DNA from: Bradyrhizobium diazoefficiens
Lineage (GTDB): Bacteria > Pseudomonadota > Alphaproteobacteria > Rhizobiales > Xanthobacteraceae
Assembly (NCBI RefSeq): GCF_016616885.1
Contig: NZ_CP067102.1
Span: forward strand, 3,004,501 to 3,068,500
Reading direction: 5' to 3'
DNA: 64,000 bases
The stretch's first letter is position 1; each line of letters begins with the position of its first letter. The notes beneath the pieces are model-generated. The model saw only the letters and a list, made by a program, of their open reading frames with translations, was not told the origin of the DNA and did no database searches. The translations under genes were made by a program, and so were the position numbers. This document shows positions 50,722 to 60,592 of this stretch, in pieces.

Positions 50722-52732
50722 CGCGGCGCGCCGCGCCAGGAGGATTCTCGGCAAATCTCCGGCCTACGTTGCCAGGCGTGCCTTGCAGGAGGGGGAGCGC
50801 GAGCTCGACCGCTGGCTCGCGCCGATGCGGGAGCGAAGCCTCTCTCGCGGGCGGCTGCTTGCGATGGCGCGGGCATCCTCCATCGATGAATTGTGGACGC
50901 GGCTGCGCCAGCGCCCGTATCCGGCATGGACATCGGCGATGGATCCCGCCGCGCTCGACCGTGTCGAACCCGGCGAGAGCGCGCGGATTCGTGACGCCGC
51001 GCACCTGGCTTGCGCACGAACGGTCGATCTCCTGGGCGTCGGACCGGTGGCGCTGGGCAGGCCGATCGACTGGGCCCGCGACTACCGGGTGGGGATGGGC
51101 TGGCCGGGGGGCTTCGCGCGATCGATCGACTACGTGAACCGCGATCGTCCCAGCGACGTCAAGGTGCCCTGGGAGATTTCACGACTGCAATGGCTGATCC
51201 CGGCGGGACAGGCCTACCTGCTGGATGCCGACGAGCAATATGCCGTCGCCGCCCGCGATATCCTGCAGGAGTGGATGGATGGCAATCCGCTCGGCTACAC
51301 CGTGAACTGGTCTTGCACGATGGAAGCCGCGATGCGGCTCTTCATCTGGACCTGGCTGTTCCATGTATTCGCGAACAGCTCCTCGTGGCGTGACGAGGAC
51401 TTTCGCGCGAAGTTTCTGGCCTGCCTTTACCTCCACGGCGACTTCACGCTGAGGCACATCGAGAAAGCCGATGTCAACGGCAACCACTACACCGCGGATC
51501 TTGCCGGCCTGGTGATGGCCGGCCACTTTTTCGGCGACGTGGGGAATGCCGGTCGCTGGCAAGATGCCGGCTGGCGAGGGCTGCAAGAGGAAATCGAAAA
51601 ACAGGTCTTCGCCGACGGGGTCGATTTCGAGGCGTCGGTGCCCTATCACCGGCTGGTCTGCGAACTCTTCGTGTGGCCGGCACTGTTCCGCAAGGCCTGC
51701 GGCGCCAGCCTGTCGGACAGTTACGTCCAGCGGCTGCGCGCGATGGCGCGATTTGCCGCGGCCTATTCGCGCCCCGACGGCACCAGCCCGCTGTGGGGGG
51801 ATGCCGACGACGCAAGAGCGTTGCCATTCGGTGGACAGAAGCTCGGCGACCATCGCTATCTGGTCAGCCTGATTGCACTCGCATTCGGCGATAGCGATCT
51901 GGCGGCGCAAGCGGAGGGGCCTCGCTCCGAACTCGTCTGGGTGGTCGGGCCCGAGTTGGCCGCATCATTCGCGCCAGCCGTTCGCTCGCCGGCGTCGTCG
52001 ATGGCATTCCCGCACGGCGGTGCGTATGTCATGCGCGCCGGGGATCATCACGTATTCATTGATTGCGGCCCGGTCGGCCTCGCCGGCCGCGGCGGCCACG
52101 GACACAACGACGCGCTGTCGTTTGAAGCCTGGCTCGCCGGCGCGCCGGTCGTCATCGATCGCGGCTCGTTCGTCTATACGGCCTCGTTCGAGAAGCGGAA
52201 CGAGTTTCGTTCGACCTCGTCCCACAACACGCCCGGGATCGATGGCGCGGAGATGAATCGCTTCGACCCCGGCAATCTCTGGAACCTCCAGGACGATGCG
52301 CAAGCCGAATGCACGAGCTGGCGGACCGGCGACGAGCAGGACCTGTTTGCCGGGAGGCACAAGGGCTACCGGCGCCTCGGCGTCGACGTTGCGCGGGAAA
52401 TCAGCCTGGACAGGCGATCGGGCCGTGTCGAGATCATCGATACCATCGAAGGCGAAGGCGAACATGAGATCGCCGTACCCTTGCATCTGGCGTCTTCCGT
52501 CCGCGTCGACCGCAGCGGAGCCGCTGTCCGCCTTGCTTCAGCCGGACGTCTGTTCTCCCTTTCGGCATTCGGTGACGGTTGGGAGCTGACCATCGAGCCC
52601 ACGTCGATCTCGCCGAGCTACGGCGTTGTCGAGCCGTCGCATCGGCTGGTGTGGCGCAGGCGGGGCGCCTTGCCGGCGAAGCTGGCGGTAACGATCAAGC
52701 CGGACGGGGACGATACCTCGTGCCCTCCTTGA
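50708..52732 (+). CDS. Heparinase II/III-family protein (copy 1)
   Basis: 674 residues. The N-terminal alpha/alpha-toroid part has RPSDVKVPWEISRLQWLIPAG and DVNGNHYTADLAGLVMAG; the C-terminal beta-sandwich part opens with AFPHGGAYVMRAGDHHVF and GRGGHGHNDALSFEAWLAG, including the conserved His cluster. Such proteins cleave uronic-acid polysaccharides and often sit in biosynthesis loci, where they trim the product. ATG 50708 overlaps asnB by 14 bp. No signal peptide is obvious, so the compartment is unclear. Confidence 0.85.
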   Translation: MRLLDAARRARRILGKSPAYVARRALQEGERELDRWLAPMRERSLSRGRLLAMARASSIDELWTRLRQRPYPAWTSAMDPAALDRVEPGESARIRDAAHLACARTVDLLGVGPVALGRPIDWARDYRVGMGWPGGFARSIDYVNRDRPSDVKVPWEISRLQWLIPAGQAYLLDADEQYAVAARDILQEWMDGNPLGYTVNWSCTMEAAMRLFIWTWLFHVFANSSSWRDEDFRAKFLACLYLHGDFTLRHIEKADVNGNHYTADLAGLVMAGHFFGDVGNAGRWQDAGWRGLQEEIEKQVFADGVDFEASVPYHRLVCELFVWPALFRKACGASLSDSYVQRLRAMARFAAAYSRPDGTSPLWGDADDARALPFGGQKLGDHRYLVSLIALAFGDSDLAAQAEGPRSELVWVVGPELAASFAPAVRSPASSMAFPHGGAYVMRAGDHHVFIDCGPVGLAGRGGHGHNDALSFEAWLAGAPVVIDRGSFVYTASFEKRNEFRSTSSHNTPGIDGAEMNRFDPGNLWNLQDDAQAECTSWRTGDEQDLFAGRHKGYRRLGVDVAREISLDRRSGRVEIIDTIEGEGEHEIAVPLHLASSVRVDRSGAAVRLASAGRLFSLSAFGDGWELTIEPTSISPSYGVVEPSHRLVWRRRGALPAKLAVTIKPDGDDTSCPP

Positions 52733-53940
52733 TCCACACCTACGCCGAGATGCTGCTGGCGCGGGGCCTCGCTATCCTCGGCTCGTTCGGCGTGGCGATC
52801 CTGACGGCGCGCATGCTCGGTCCCGCCGAGCGCGGGCACTATTACTACATCGTGACGCTCGCTGCGATTGCCCTGCAGATCGCCTCCCTCGGCGTTCAGT
52901 CTAGCAACACGTACTTGATTGCGCGGACGCCGGCGCTGCTCGCTCAGATCATGGCCAACTCGTTGTGGCTTGCGGGCCTGGCCGGGGTTGCGGCGGCGGC
53001 GGGCGTCCTTGCCGTCGATCTGGCGATCGGCGGTCCCGAGCAAAATGTCATGTTCGTTGCCATCGTGACGGCGCTGACACCGTCGCTCCTCTTGTTCCTT
53101 TACCTGTCCAACATCGCGGTCGCTCTTAATCGCCCCAGGACCTTCAACGGTCTGATCATCCTCAACGGCGTCGTTGCCATTGGTGCGGCGCTGCTGGCAT
53201 CCTGGCTTGCTCCACGGCTTGGGGGCTTCCTGGTTGCCGCGGTGATCGCCTCGCTCGTCGCCTGCGTCGCCGCCTGGGCCGTCCTGGCGAAGAGTATCGA
53301 CATTCCGCGACGCTTCGACTTCGGGCTGTTTCGCAATGGTATCGCATTTGCGCTGCGGGCTCATATCGCGACTCTGCTGGGCTTCGTCATGGGCCGCATG
53401 AGCGTCATGGTGCTCAGGCAATTCGGCGAGTTTGCGGATATCGGTTACTGGTCGATTGCGGCACAGATCGCCGACGCGTTGCTGATCCTGCCCTCGACGA
53501 TCGGCCTTCTGCTGTTTCCCGCGCTCGTGCGTGCGAAAGGTGCGGCGCGCGTGCAGCAGTACAAGGTCGCGTTGCTACAGATCACCTTGCTGATGGCGCT
53601 GGTCTGCACAGCCAGCGCCGTGCTGGCGAGCCCGATCGTCACAATCATATTCGGGAAAGAGTACGAGCCGGCCGTGGCCATCATCCTCGCACTGCTTCCC
53701 GGCGTATTCTTCATCGGCGTCGCCTCCGCTGCCTCCCAGTTCCTGTCGGCGAGCGGATTTCCCTGGTCGCAGGTCATGGCCTGGCTCTGCGGGGCGACCC
53801 TGCAGGCCGCGCTCTCGGTTGCGCTGTTCGGACAGTTCGGTGCCGTTGGTCTGGCGTGGATTCAGAGTGCGAGTGCCGGATTTGTCTGTGTCTGGCTGCT
53901 TCTCAACAGCCTCAGGTCCGGCCTTTCCGCGGATCTCTGA
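52720..53940 (+). CDS. Polysaccharide flippase (Wzx-like)
   Basis: 406 residues with about 12 hydrophobic segments; MLLARGLAILGSFGVAILTARMLGPAERGHYY is a typical Wzx/MATE-family opening. GTG 52720 follows GGGGA and overlaps the heparinase gene end by 13 bp. This is the second flippase in the window after 22665-24245, so blocks A and C may export different repeat units. Confidence 0.82.
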   Translation: MPSLIHTYAEMLLARGLAILGSFGVAILTARMLGPAERGHYYYIVTLAAIALQIASLGVQSSNTYLIARTPALLAQIMANSLWLAGLAGVAAAAGVLAVDLAIGGPEQNVMFVAIVTALTPSLLLFLYLSNIAVALNRPRTFNGLIILNGVVAIGAALLASWLAPRLGGFLVAAVIASLVACVAAWAVLAKSIDIPRRFDFGLFRNGIAFALRAHIATLLGFVMGRMSVMVLRQFGEFADIGYWSIAAQIADALLILPSTIGLLLFPALVRAKGAARVQQYKVALLQITLLMALVCTASAVLASPIVTIIFGKEYEPAVAIILALLPGVFFIGVASAASQFLSASGFPWSQVMAWLCGATLQAALSVALFGQFGAVGLAWIQSASAGFVCVWLLLNSLRSGLSADL

Positions 53941-54047
53941 CGCAACGAATTGGAGCGAGGCACTTCGCCGCCGTCCCGTCTTCCGGATGGCTCGCGGAAC
54001 CGGCGCTCCAGCTCCGGCGAAGGCCGCGAGCAAGATATTCCGGCAAC

Positions 54048-54857
54048 CTATTCCGAGGGACGGACCGCTTCAATCATGAGGTAGAGGCCGAGCTGGCGCG
54101 CGACGCCAAGCAGGAGCGATCGTGGCCAAAGGCGCCGGGCGATCGACAGGAGACGCCCGCGATGACGCTGGCCCGTTGCGCCGGAGAGCAAGTCACCTGG
54201 ACTCAGCTCGACTTCCATCTTGACCGCCCGCAAGCCGCTGGCCTCGACGATCGCAGTCGCCTCCCTTGTCGAGTAGGCCTTGGTGCCAGGGCTTTCGAGG
54301 TGGTTCGCATAGATCGAGGCAAGGCTGGACGAGAAGCGTCCATAGCGAAGCCAGAGCAGGAGACCGACGATCGACCACTTGTGGTAGATCATGATCCGCG
54401 CAGTGCCCCGGGGCTTCAGCACACGGGCAACCTCCTTGAACGCCTGCGTTGTATCGGCACTGTGGTGCAGAACGCCCCAGCTGTAGACGATATCGAACGT
54501 CGCATCCGGAAAAGGAAGCCGTTCCCCGTCGGCCACTCGGAGCTCGGACTCAAGGTGGGCGAGGGCGAGGCGTTCGCGCGTCAGGTCGACGGCGCGCGGG
54601 GTCAAGTCAATGCCGCAAAGGCGGGCGGGTCCGCTGCGCGCCCATTGTTCATGGTCGGCACCCATGCCAACGCCGATTTCGAGTACAGCCTGCTCGTGGC
54701 CCTCTTCGAAGCGGGCGAAGGGCTTGATGAAGGGCTCGAGCTCGTACCTCGTCTCGCGTTGGCTGGAGAAGCGATTTGAGGCGTCGATGCCGACGGCATA
54801 AGCGGCCTCGCCGCAGGCCGCCTCGTTCCAGAAATCGCGGACAACCCTATTGTTCAT
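54048..54857 (-). CDS. Class I SAM-dependent methyltransferase
   Basis: 269 residues, with motif I VLEIGVGMGADHEQWA, LCGIDLTPRAVDLTRERL and DIVYSWGVLHHSADTTQAF. ATG 54857 is preferred; GTG-type extension to 54896 is open. The protein is leftward against the rightward block C genes, so it is separately expressed. The N-terminal ACGEAAYAVG segment recurs in sugar-cluster methyltransferases. Substrate unknown. Confidence 0.8.
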   Translation of the reverse strand: MNNRVVRDFWNEAACGEAAYAVGIDASNRFSSQRETRYELEPFIKPFARFEEGHEQAVLEIGVGMGADHEQWARSGPARLCGIDLTPRAVDLTRERLALAHLESELRVADGERLPFPDATFDIVYSWGVLHHSADTTQAFKEVARVLKPRGTARIMIYHKWSIVGLLLWLRYGRFSSSLASIYANHLESPGTKAYSTREATAIVEASGLRAVKMEVELSPGDLLSGATGQRHRGRLLSIARRLWPRSLLLGVARQLGLYLMIEAVRPSE

Positions 54858-55092
54858 GGGAGCACTCTCATCATGGCACAACTGTATCCCCCCCATGAGC
54901 CTGGCACAAGAATAGGCGCCGGCGATTGCCGATCTGCCGAGTTCCGCAGCCTCCGCACCGGCAGGGCAAGGCTCCCTCGGCCTTCAAAATCTACCGGCAA
55001 GCCGCAAGCGCACTGTCTCATGCAGGCCTTGCTATTGAACTCGGCACCGGAAATGGTATCAGCGCTTGGGCGAAACACAGCCGGTACGTGGA

Positions 55093-56745
55093 ATGTTTGG
55101 AAAAAGATGGGGGGATCCCGCGCGCCTAATCCGAACAGTGCGCCACTTGCGTTCCGAACAGATCATCAATCGCCTCAAGCGCCGAATTCTTCCGCCCAGC
55201 ATCGCGCATGGACCCGCACCTGGTTTGCGCACGCCGACGGCGAGATGGCGGTATGCTGCGGGCCGGCCGGCCACCATGCTGTCCCCCCGGCGCTTCCGGA
55301 TTCTTGGGCAGGTGGCGGAGCTGCTGGACGGTGCCGGCTGGAACAATCCGGCAATGCCGAAGCTGTGGCTGTACAACCTGCACTATTTCGACGATTTGCG
55401 CGCTGAGGCAAGCGAGGCCCGTGCGTCATGGCATCGCGACCTGATCGACGCCTGGATCGCCGAAAATCGTCCCATAACGGGAAACGGCTGGGAACCATAT
55501 CCGATATCGCTGCGCATCGTGAACTGGGTCGCATGGGCGCTGGCGGGCAACGATCTGGGCTCCGCCGTGCGCGACAGCTTGGCAACGCAGGCGCGCGCGC
55601 TGAACTCCTCGCTCGAGTATCATCTGCTGGGCAACCATCTGCTCGCGAACGCGAAAGCCCTTGTGTTCGCGGGTTGCTATTTCTCGGGAGTCGAAGCCGA
55701 CCGATGGCGACGCACCGGCCTGGATCTGCTGCAACGAGAATGGCGCGAACAGGTGCTTCCGGACGGCGGCCACTTTGAGCTCAGTCCGATGTATCACGCC
55801 ATCCTGCTCGAGGATGCCCTGGATCTCATTCAGCTTTCGAAGATCTATCCGCACGAGCTTGCTGAACCGGCGGCGCAATGGCCGGCTTTGGCCGCGCGTA
55901 TGCTGGCCTGGCTGAGTGAAATGGTCCATCCGGACGGGGAAATCGCCTTCTTCAATGACGCGGCGTTAGGCATCGCAAGGACGTACAGGCAGCTTGCGGA
56001 CTATGGAGCATCGCTGCACGTCTTGCGGAGCGCAGACGACACTACCAGTCGGCTGGCTGACAGCGGGTACGTACGGCTGCGCTCCGGTCCCTGGCTCGCG
56101 ATCCTCGACGCGGCCGAAGTCGGCCCCTCCTACCTGCCAGGGCATGCGCATGCAGACACGCTCTCGCTCGAAGTGTCGTTTGGCGATCGTCGTCTGATCA
56201 CTAACTCCGGAACGTCGTCTTACGCCCACGATGCAATTCGAGATGAAGAGCGTTCGACCGGCGCCCACGCGACTGTCGAGATCGACGCAGAGAATTCAAC
56301 CGAAGTGTGGGCCAGCTTTCGCGTCGGGCGGCGTGCGCATCCGTTCGGCAGATCGGTATCCGCGACCGGCCACATCCAGTCGGCCTCCGCCAGTCACGAT
56401 GGGTACCGCTGGCTCCCTGGCCGACCAGTCCACTGCCGCAGCGTCACGGTGTCGCCGACTTCGCTAGTTGTTCGGGACCGTGTCACGGGCGAGGGAAACC
56501 ACACGATCATCGGTCGTTTTCCGCTGCACCCGCTGGTCGGTCATATTTGCCCGGACGGACAAGGCTGGTCGATCGAGTTGCCGGACGAGCAGCGGATCCG
56601 TGTGACCGCGAAAGGAGCCTCTCAATTCTCGCTGGGCGAAGGTTACTACGCGCCGAGCTTTGGCCAACGAATTTTGCGACCGGTGCTTGCCTGGAGCTAT
56701 AGGGGCGGGCTACCGATGGAAGTCGAAACCCGGTTCGAGCTCTGA
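55093..56745 (+). CDS. Heparinase II/III-family protein (copy 2)
   Basis: 550 residues. It opens with LIRTVRHLRSEQIINRLKRRI, typical of polysaccharide-cluster members. The toroid region has NLHYFDDL, NGWEPYPISLRIVNW, EYHLLGNHLLANAKALVFAG and GGHFELSPMYHAILLEDALD; the lyase sandwich follows with YLPGHAHADTLSLEVSFGDRR. ATG 55093 fits better than the upstream TTG. It is followed after 1 bp by a glycosyltransferase. The two heparinase-like proteins differ in length and are not recent duplicates. Confidence 0.85.
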   Translation: MFGKRWGDPARLIRTVRHLRSEQIINRLKRRILPPSIAHGPAPGLRTPTARWRYAAGRPATMLSPRRFRILGQVAELLDGAGWNNPAMPKLWLYNLHYFDDLRAEASEARASWHRDLIDAWIAENRPITGNGWEPYPISLRIVNWVAWALAGNDLGSAVRDSLATQARALNSSLEYHLLGNHLLANAKALVFAGCYFSGVEADRWRRTGLDLLQREWREQVLPDGGHFELSPMYHAILLEDALDLIQLSKIYPHELAEPAAQWPALAARMLAWLSEMVHPDGEIAFFNDAALGIARTYRQLADYGASLHVLRSADDTTSRLADSGYVRLRSGPWLAILDAAEVGPSYLPGHAHADTLSLEVSFGDRRLITNSGTSSYAHDAIRDEERSTGAHATVEIDAENSTEVWASFRVGRRAHPFGRSVSATGHIQSASASHDGYRWLPGRPVHCRSVTVSPTSLVVRDRVTGEGNHTIIGRFPLHPLVGHICPDGQGWSIELPDEQRIRVTAKGASQFSLGEGYYAPSFGQRILRPVLAWSYRGGLPMEVETRFEL

Positions 56746-56746
56746 T

Positions 56747-58024
56747 TTGCGCATACTCTTCATCACCGACCACTACCCGCCCGAGGCGAGTGCGGCGTCC
56801 GTCCGCTGCAGCGCGCATGCGAAACGTTGGATCGCGCGCGGTCATCAGGTCACGATGCTGACCAATTTTCCAAACTATCCGGATGGGAAGGTGTTCGGCG
56901 GCTATCGGCAATCGCTCTACAAGCGTGAGGTGTTTGATACGGTGGACGTCTTGCGCGTGCCGACACTGGTGTTCCCCAATCGTGGCTCGTTGCTGCGAAT
57001 CTTTGACTATTTAAGCTTTGTGGTGATGGCTAGCCTTGCATCGCCTTTCGTTGCGCGGCCGGACGTCGTCGTCGCGACGTCACCACACATCTTTGCCGCT
57101 ATTGCGGGATGGATCGCAAGCCGCGTTCACCGCAGGCCTTTCGCGTTCGAAGTGCGCGATCTATGGCCGGATTCGATCGTCGCCGTCGGCGCCATGAAGG
57201 AAGGGCGAGTATTGAATCTCGTCCGGCGTGTAGAGCGCTTTCTCTATCGACACTCCGATCTCATCGTCACGGTGACCCATGCGACCCGTGACGTGCTGAT
57301 GTCGCGGGGAATTAGTGGCGACAAGATCGTGGTCGTCACCAATGGCGCAGACACATCGAAGCTCAGCGCGGGATGCGCGACATCGTCATTGCGCGAGAAA
57401 TTTGGAACCGAGAGCAAGGTCATCGTTTCATACATCGGCACAGTCGGCATGGCGCATGGGTTGCAGCTCATCTTGGATGCGGCTGACCAGTGCCTGATCC
57501 GCGTTCCCGAGGCACAATTCATCATCGTCGGATCCGGTGCGGAGCGCGAGGAGCTGCAACAACAAGCCGAACGTCGGGGACTGCGGAACGTATCGTTTGT
57601 CGGTCGCGTGTCGCACGACGAGACCATCGACTATTGGCGTCTGAGCGACTTGACGCTGGTCTTGCTAAAGAACACCCCGTTGTTCAGGACCGTATTGCCG
57701 TCCAAGGTTTTCGAGGCCTTGGCGACGGGCACGCCGATCATCACGAACGTGCGGGGTGAACTGGAGCGCCTGCTCGAGCCGCTTGATGCAGCGGAGACCA
57801 TCGAGCCCGACAGCGTGGAAGCACTGGTGCGCGCCATTGCGGAACTCGCACGAGATCCAGCGCGCCGGCGTTTGCTTGCGGCAAACGCCGCTGCCGGGGG
57901 CAAACGTTACGAGCGCACGGTACTGGCCGACAGTATGCTAGAAGCACTACAGCGGTTGTGCCCTGGGAAGCCCGAGGAATCAGGCCGGTCTGGTCGCAGT
58001 ATCGTTCGGGACAAGGCAGGATGA
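56747..58024 (+). CDS. Glycosyltransferase family 4, WbuB-like
   Basis: 425 residues from TTG 56747, just after the heparinase stop. The N-terminus reads LRILFITDHYPPEASAASVR with NFPNYPDGKVFGGYR; the middle has FEVRDLWPDSIVAVGAM; the donor half has VVVTNGADTSKLS, VSYIGTVGMAHGLQLILDAA and VLPSKVFEALATGTPII. These match WbuB/WcaI-like enzymes that transfer GlcNAc-, FucNAc- or related residues. It may use the UDP-ManNAcA made by the genes downstream. Confidence 0.87.
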   Translation: MRILFITDHYPPEASAASVRCSAHAKRWIARGHQVTMLTNFPNYPDGKVFGGYRQSLYKREVFDTVDVLRVPTLVFPNRGSLLRIFDYLSFVVMASLASPFVARPDVVVATSPHIFAAIAGWIASRVHRRPFAFEVRDLWPDSIVAVGAMKEGRVLNLVRRVERFLYRHSDLIVTVTHATRDVLMSRGISGDKIVVVTNGADTSKLSAGCATSSLREKFGTESKVIVSYIGTVGMAHGLQLILDAADQCLIRVPEAQFIIVGSGAEREELQQQAERRGLRNVSFVGRVSHDETIDYWRLSDLTLVLLKNTPLFRTVLPSKVFEALATGTPIITNVRGELERLLEPLDAAETIEPDSVEALVRAIAELARDPARRRLLAANAAAGGKRYERTVLADSMLEALQRLCPGKPEESGRSGRSIVRDKAG

Positions 58025-58208
58025 CCCGCAGACCGCCAGGACATCCGCTCCAATTGCTTGAAATCTAATGTTTTTTCAGTGGGGCTGGCTCCTCCCGATT
58101 GATTAGGTGCCGCCCCTCGTTTGAGTTTGTATATTTTCGCGCGACTGGTTACACACCGCTCCGCTAGGTGGGCCCTGATGGGCGTCAAGGCGGACAGCAA
58201 ACCCGAAG

Positions 58209-59330
58209 ATGCGAAAAGTCATTGCAATATTTGGAACGCGTCCGGAGGCCATCAAGATGGCACCGGTCGTGACCGAGCTGCGGCGCAGCCAAAGCCTCGA
58301 TCTGCGGGTCTGTGTGACGGGTCAGCATCGGGGCATGCTGGATCAGGTGCTGGATCTCTTCGCGATCAAGCCCGACCACGACCTCAACCTGATGTCGCCG
58401 AACCAGGCGTTGGACCAGCTAACCGCGAAGCTCCTTACCGGGATCGGGGAGGTGCTGGATCAGGAGAAGCCAAACCTGGTCCTGGTCCACGGCGATACCT
58501 CGACCACGCTCGCCGGTTCGCTGGCTGCGTTCTATCGCAGGCTGCCCGTGGGGCATGTGGAAGCAGGTCTGCGATCCGGCTCGCTGTCCGCGCCGTGGCC
58601 GGAAGAGATGAACCGCCGCGTCGCAACCCTTGCGACCCGGTTTCACTTCGCGCCAACCGAGCAGTCGCGGCAAAATCTCCTCGCTGAAGGGGTCAATCCT
58701 ATCCATATCCACCTGACCGGTAACACCGTCATCGATGCGCTGATGGAAACCGTGGAGCGGCTCAAGAGCGCGACCTCCGTCCGCACCGAACTGCGAGAGC
58801 GGTTCGGCTTCCTCGATCCCGATCTTCCGCTCATCCTCGTGACGGGGCACCGGCGAGAGAACTTCGGTGACGGGTTCGAAAATATCTGCAATGCGCTGCT
58901 CGACATTGTCACACAGCATAACGTGCAGATCGTCTATCCTGTCCACCCCAATCCCAACGTTCTGGCGCCCGTCCAGCGCGTGCTCGGTGCACAGAAGCGG
59001 ATTCATTTGATCGCCCCCCTGGACTACGAACCGTTCGTCTATCTGATGGAGCGTTCGCGTCTCATCATCACCGACTCCGGCGGCGTGCAGGAAGAGGCGC
59101 CGTCGCTGGGCAAGCCGGTCCTGGTTATGCGCGAAACCACAGAGCGTCCCGAGGCTGTCGACGCTGGAACCGTGATTCTCGTGGGCACGTCCCGGGAGCG
59201 TATTGTCGAAGAGACAACCAGGCTGTTGACCGACCGCGATCACTATGGGCGGATGGCGCAATCGATTAATCCTTACGGCGACGGCCTCGCCGCAAAGCGA
59301 ATTCGCAAGGTGATCGAGGATCAATTGTGA
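58209..59330 (+). CDS. wecB: UDP-N-acetylglucosamine 2-epimerase (non-hydrolysing)
   Basis: 373 residues, close to the length of E. coli WecB, giving UDP-ManNAc. MRKVIAIFGTRPEAIKMAPVVTEL, LVHGDTSTTLAGSLAA, GHVEAGLRS, LVTGHRRENFGDGFENI and ITDSGGVQEEAPSLGKPVLVMRETTERPE are family signatures. A 184-bp AT-richer spacer precedes the ATG and may hold its promoter. It overlaps wecC by GTGA. Confidence 0.94.
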   Translation: MRKVIAIFGTRPEAIKMAPVVTELRRSQSLDLRVCVTGQHRGMLDQVLDLFAIKPDHDLNLMSPNQALDQLTAKLLTGIGEVLDQEKPNLVLVHGDTSTTLAGSLAAFYRRLPVGHVEAGLRSGSLSAPWPEEMNRRVATLATRFHFAPTEQSRQNLLAEGVNPIHIHLTGNTVIDALMETVERLKSATSVRTELRERFGFLDPDLPLILVTGHRRENFGDGFENICNALLDIVTQHNVQIVYPVHPNPNVLAPVQRVLGAQKRIHLIAPLDYEPFVYLMERSRLIITDSGGVQEEAPSLGKPVLVMRETTERPEAVDAGTVILVGTSRERIVEETTRLLTDRDHYGRMAQSINPYGDGLAAKRIRKVIEDQL

Positions 59331-60592
59331 GCGACGTAAAGCTAAAAGCGATTTGTGTGGTCGGGCTCGGCTATATAGGGCTCCCAACTGCGGTCGTACT
59401 CGCCTCGCGCGGTGTTTCGATCGTAGGTGTCGATGTCAGCGAGGCGGTCGTCGCCAAGATCAACCGTGGCCAGGTTCACATCGTGGAGCCCGACCTCGAT
59501 GCGGTGACCGCGCGCGCGGTTCAGGTCGGAAAGTTGCACGCGGCGACGAAGCCTGCGCCGGCGGATGCCTTCATCATTGCTGTCCCCACGCCATTTCATG
59601 ATGGGAAGGCGGACCTCAGCTATGTCGAGGCCGCTGCGGCATCCATCGCGCCGGTCCTGAAGCGCGGCGATCTCGTCGTGCTGGAATCGACCTCTCCGCC
59701 GGGGACGACGGAACGGATGGCCGCGCAGCTTGCGGCTCTGCGCCCCGATCTGCGCATGCCCACGTCGGATGTCGAAGATTGCGACGTTCACATTGCCTAT
59801 TGCCCCGAGCGTGTGTTGCCCGGACGTGTGCTGGTCGAGCTGGTCGAGAACGACCGGGTGATCGGCGGCATCACGGTCAAATGCTCGGCGCGCGCCGAGG
59901 AGCTCTATCGCATCTTCTGTACCGGCAGCCTGCTGAAGACCAACGTCCGGACGGCGGAAATGTGCAAGCTGACCGAAAACTCGTTCCGCGACGTCGGCAT
60001 TGCCTTCGCAAACGAGCTATCGATCGTCTGTGACAAGCTCGGCATCAACGTCTGGGAGCTGATCCGGCTCGCCAACCATCATCCGCGCGTCAATATTCTG
60101 CAGCCGGGCCCAGGCGTCGGCGGCCATTGTATTGCGGTGGATCCCTGGTTCATCGTCGAGGCGGCTCCGCAGGAGTCCCGCCTGATTCGCACCGCGCGTG
60201 AAGTCAACGACGGCAAGCCGTCCTACGTTCTCGAGAAGATCAAGACCGCCATCGCCGGCGCGCGGTCGGTGGGCGCCTACCCGAAGGTGCTGACGCTCGG
60301 TCTCGCCTTCAAGCCCGACGTCGACGATTTCCGCGAAAGCCCGGCGCTCGAGATCGCCGAAGAGGTGGCTCGGTGGAACCTCTGCGAACTGCTGGTGTCG
60401 GAACCCTTCGCCGAGCTGTTGCCGGGAAAGCTTGCCACGCACAAGAACGTGCGCATGGTGCATGACGTCGCCCAGGCGATCGCCGAGGCGCATATCGTCG
60501 TCATGCTGGTCAATCATCGTGCCTACAACGAAATCGCGCCGGCCGAACTGAACGGCAAGGTGGTAATCGACACGCGCGGAGTATGGTCGTGA
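59327..60592 (+). CDS. wecC: UDP-N-acetyl-D-mannosamine dehydrogenase
   Basis: 421 residues, oxidising UDP-ManNAc to UDP-ManNAcA with NAD. The Rossmann start is CVVGLGYIGLPTAVVLASRG; the catalytic Cys268 lies in GVGGHCIAVDPWF; ALEIAEEVARW and the C-terminal VIDTRGVW complete the nucleotide-sugar dehydrogenase fold. GTG 59327 is coupled to wecB. It overlaps the next gene. Confidence 0.93.
   Translation: MSDVKLKAICVVGLGYIGLPTAVVLASRGVSIVGVDVSEAVVAKINRGQVHIVEPDLDAVTARAVQVGKLHAATKPAPADAFIIAVPTPFHDGKADLSYVEAAAASIAPVLKRGDLVVLESTSPPGTTERMAAQLAALRPDLRMPTSDVEDCDVHIAYCPERVLPGRVLVELVENDRVIGGITVKCSARAEELYRIFCTGSLLKTNVRTAEMCKLTENSFRDVGIAFANELSIVCDKLGINVWELIRLANHHPRVNILQPGPGVGGHCIAVDPWFIVEAAPQESRLIRTAREVNDGKPSYVLEKIKTAIAGARSVGAYPKVLTLGLAFKPDVDDFRESPALEIAEEVARWNLCELLVSEPFAELLPGKLATHKNVRMVHDVAQAIAEAHIVVMLVNHRAYNEIAPAELNGKVVIDTRGVWS

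Noticed and set aside
54926..55129. Short rightward frame before the second heparinase gene
   Set aside because: It overlaps the start of the heparinase gene in another frame and shows no family signature, so I leave it unannotated.
58099..58135. Promoter before wecB using TTGATT and TATATT
   Set aside because: The 25-bp spacing is too long for a sigma70 promoter; no better -35 was found for the TATATT box.
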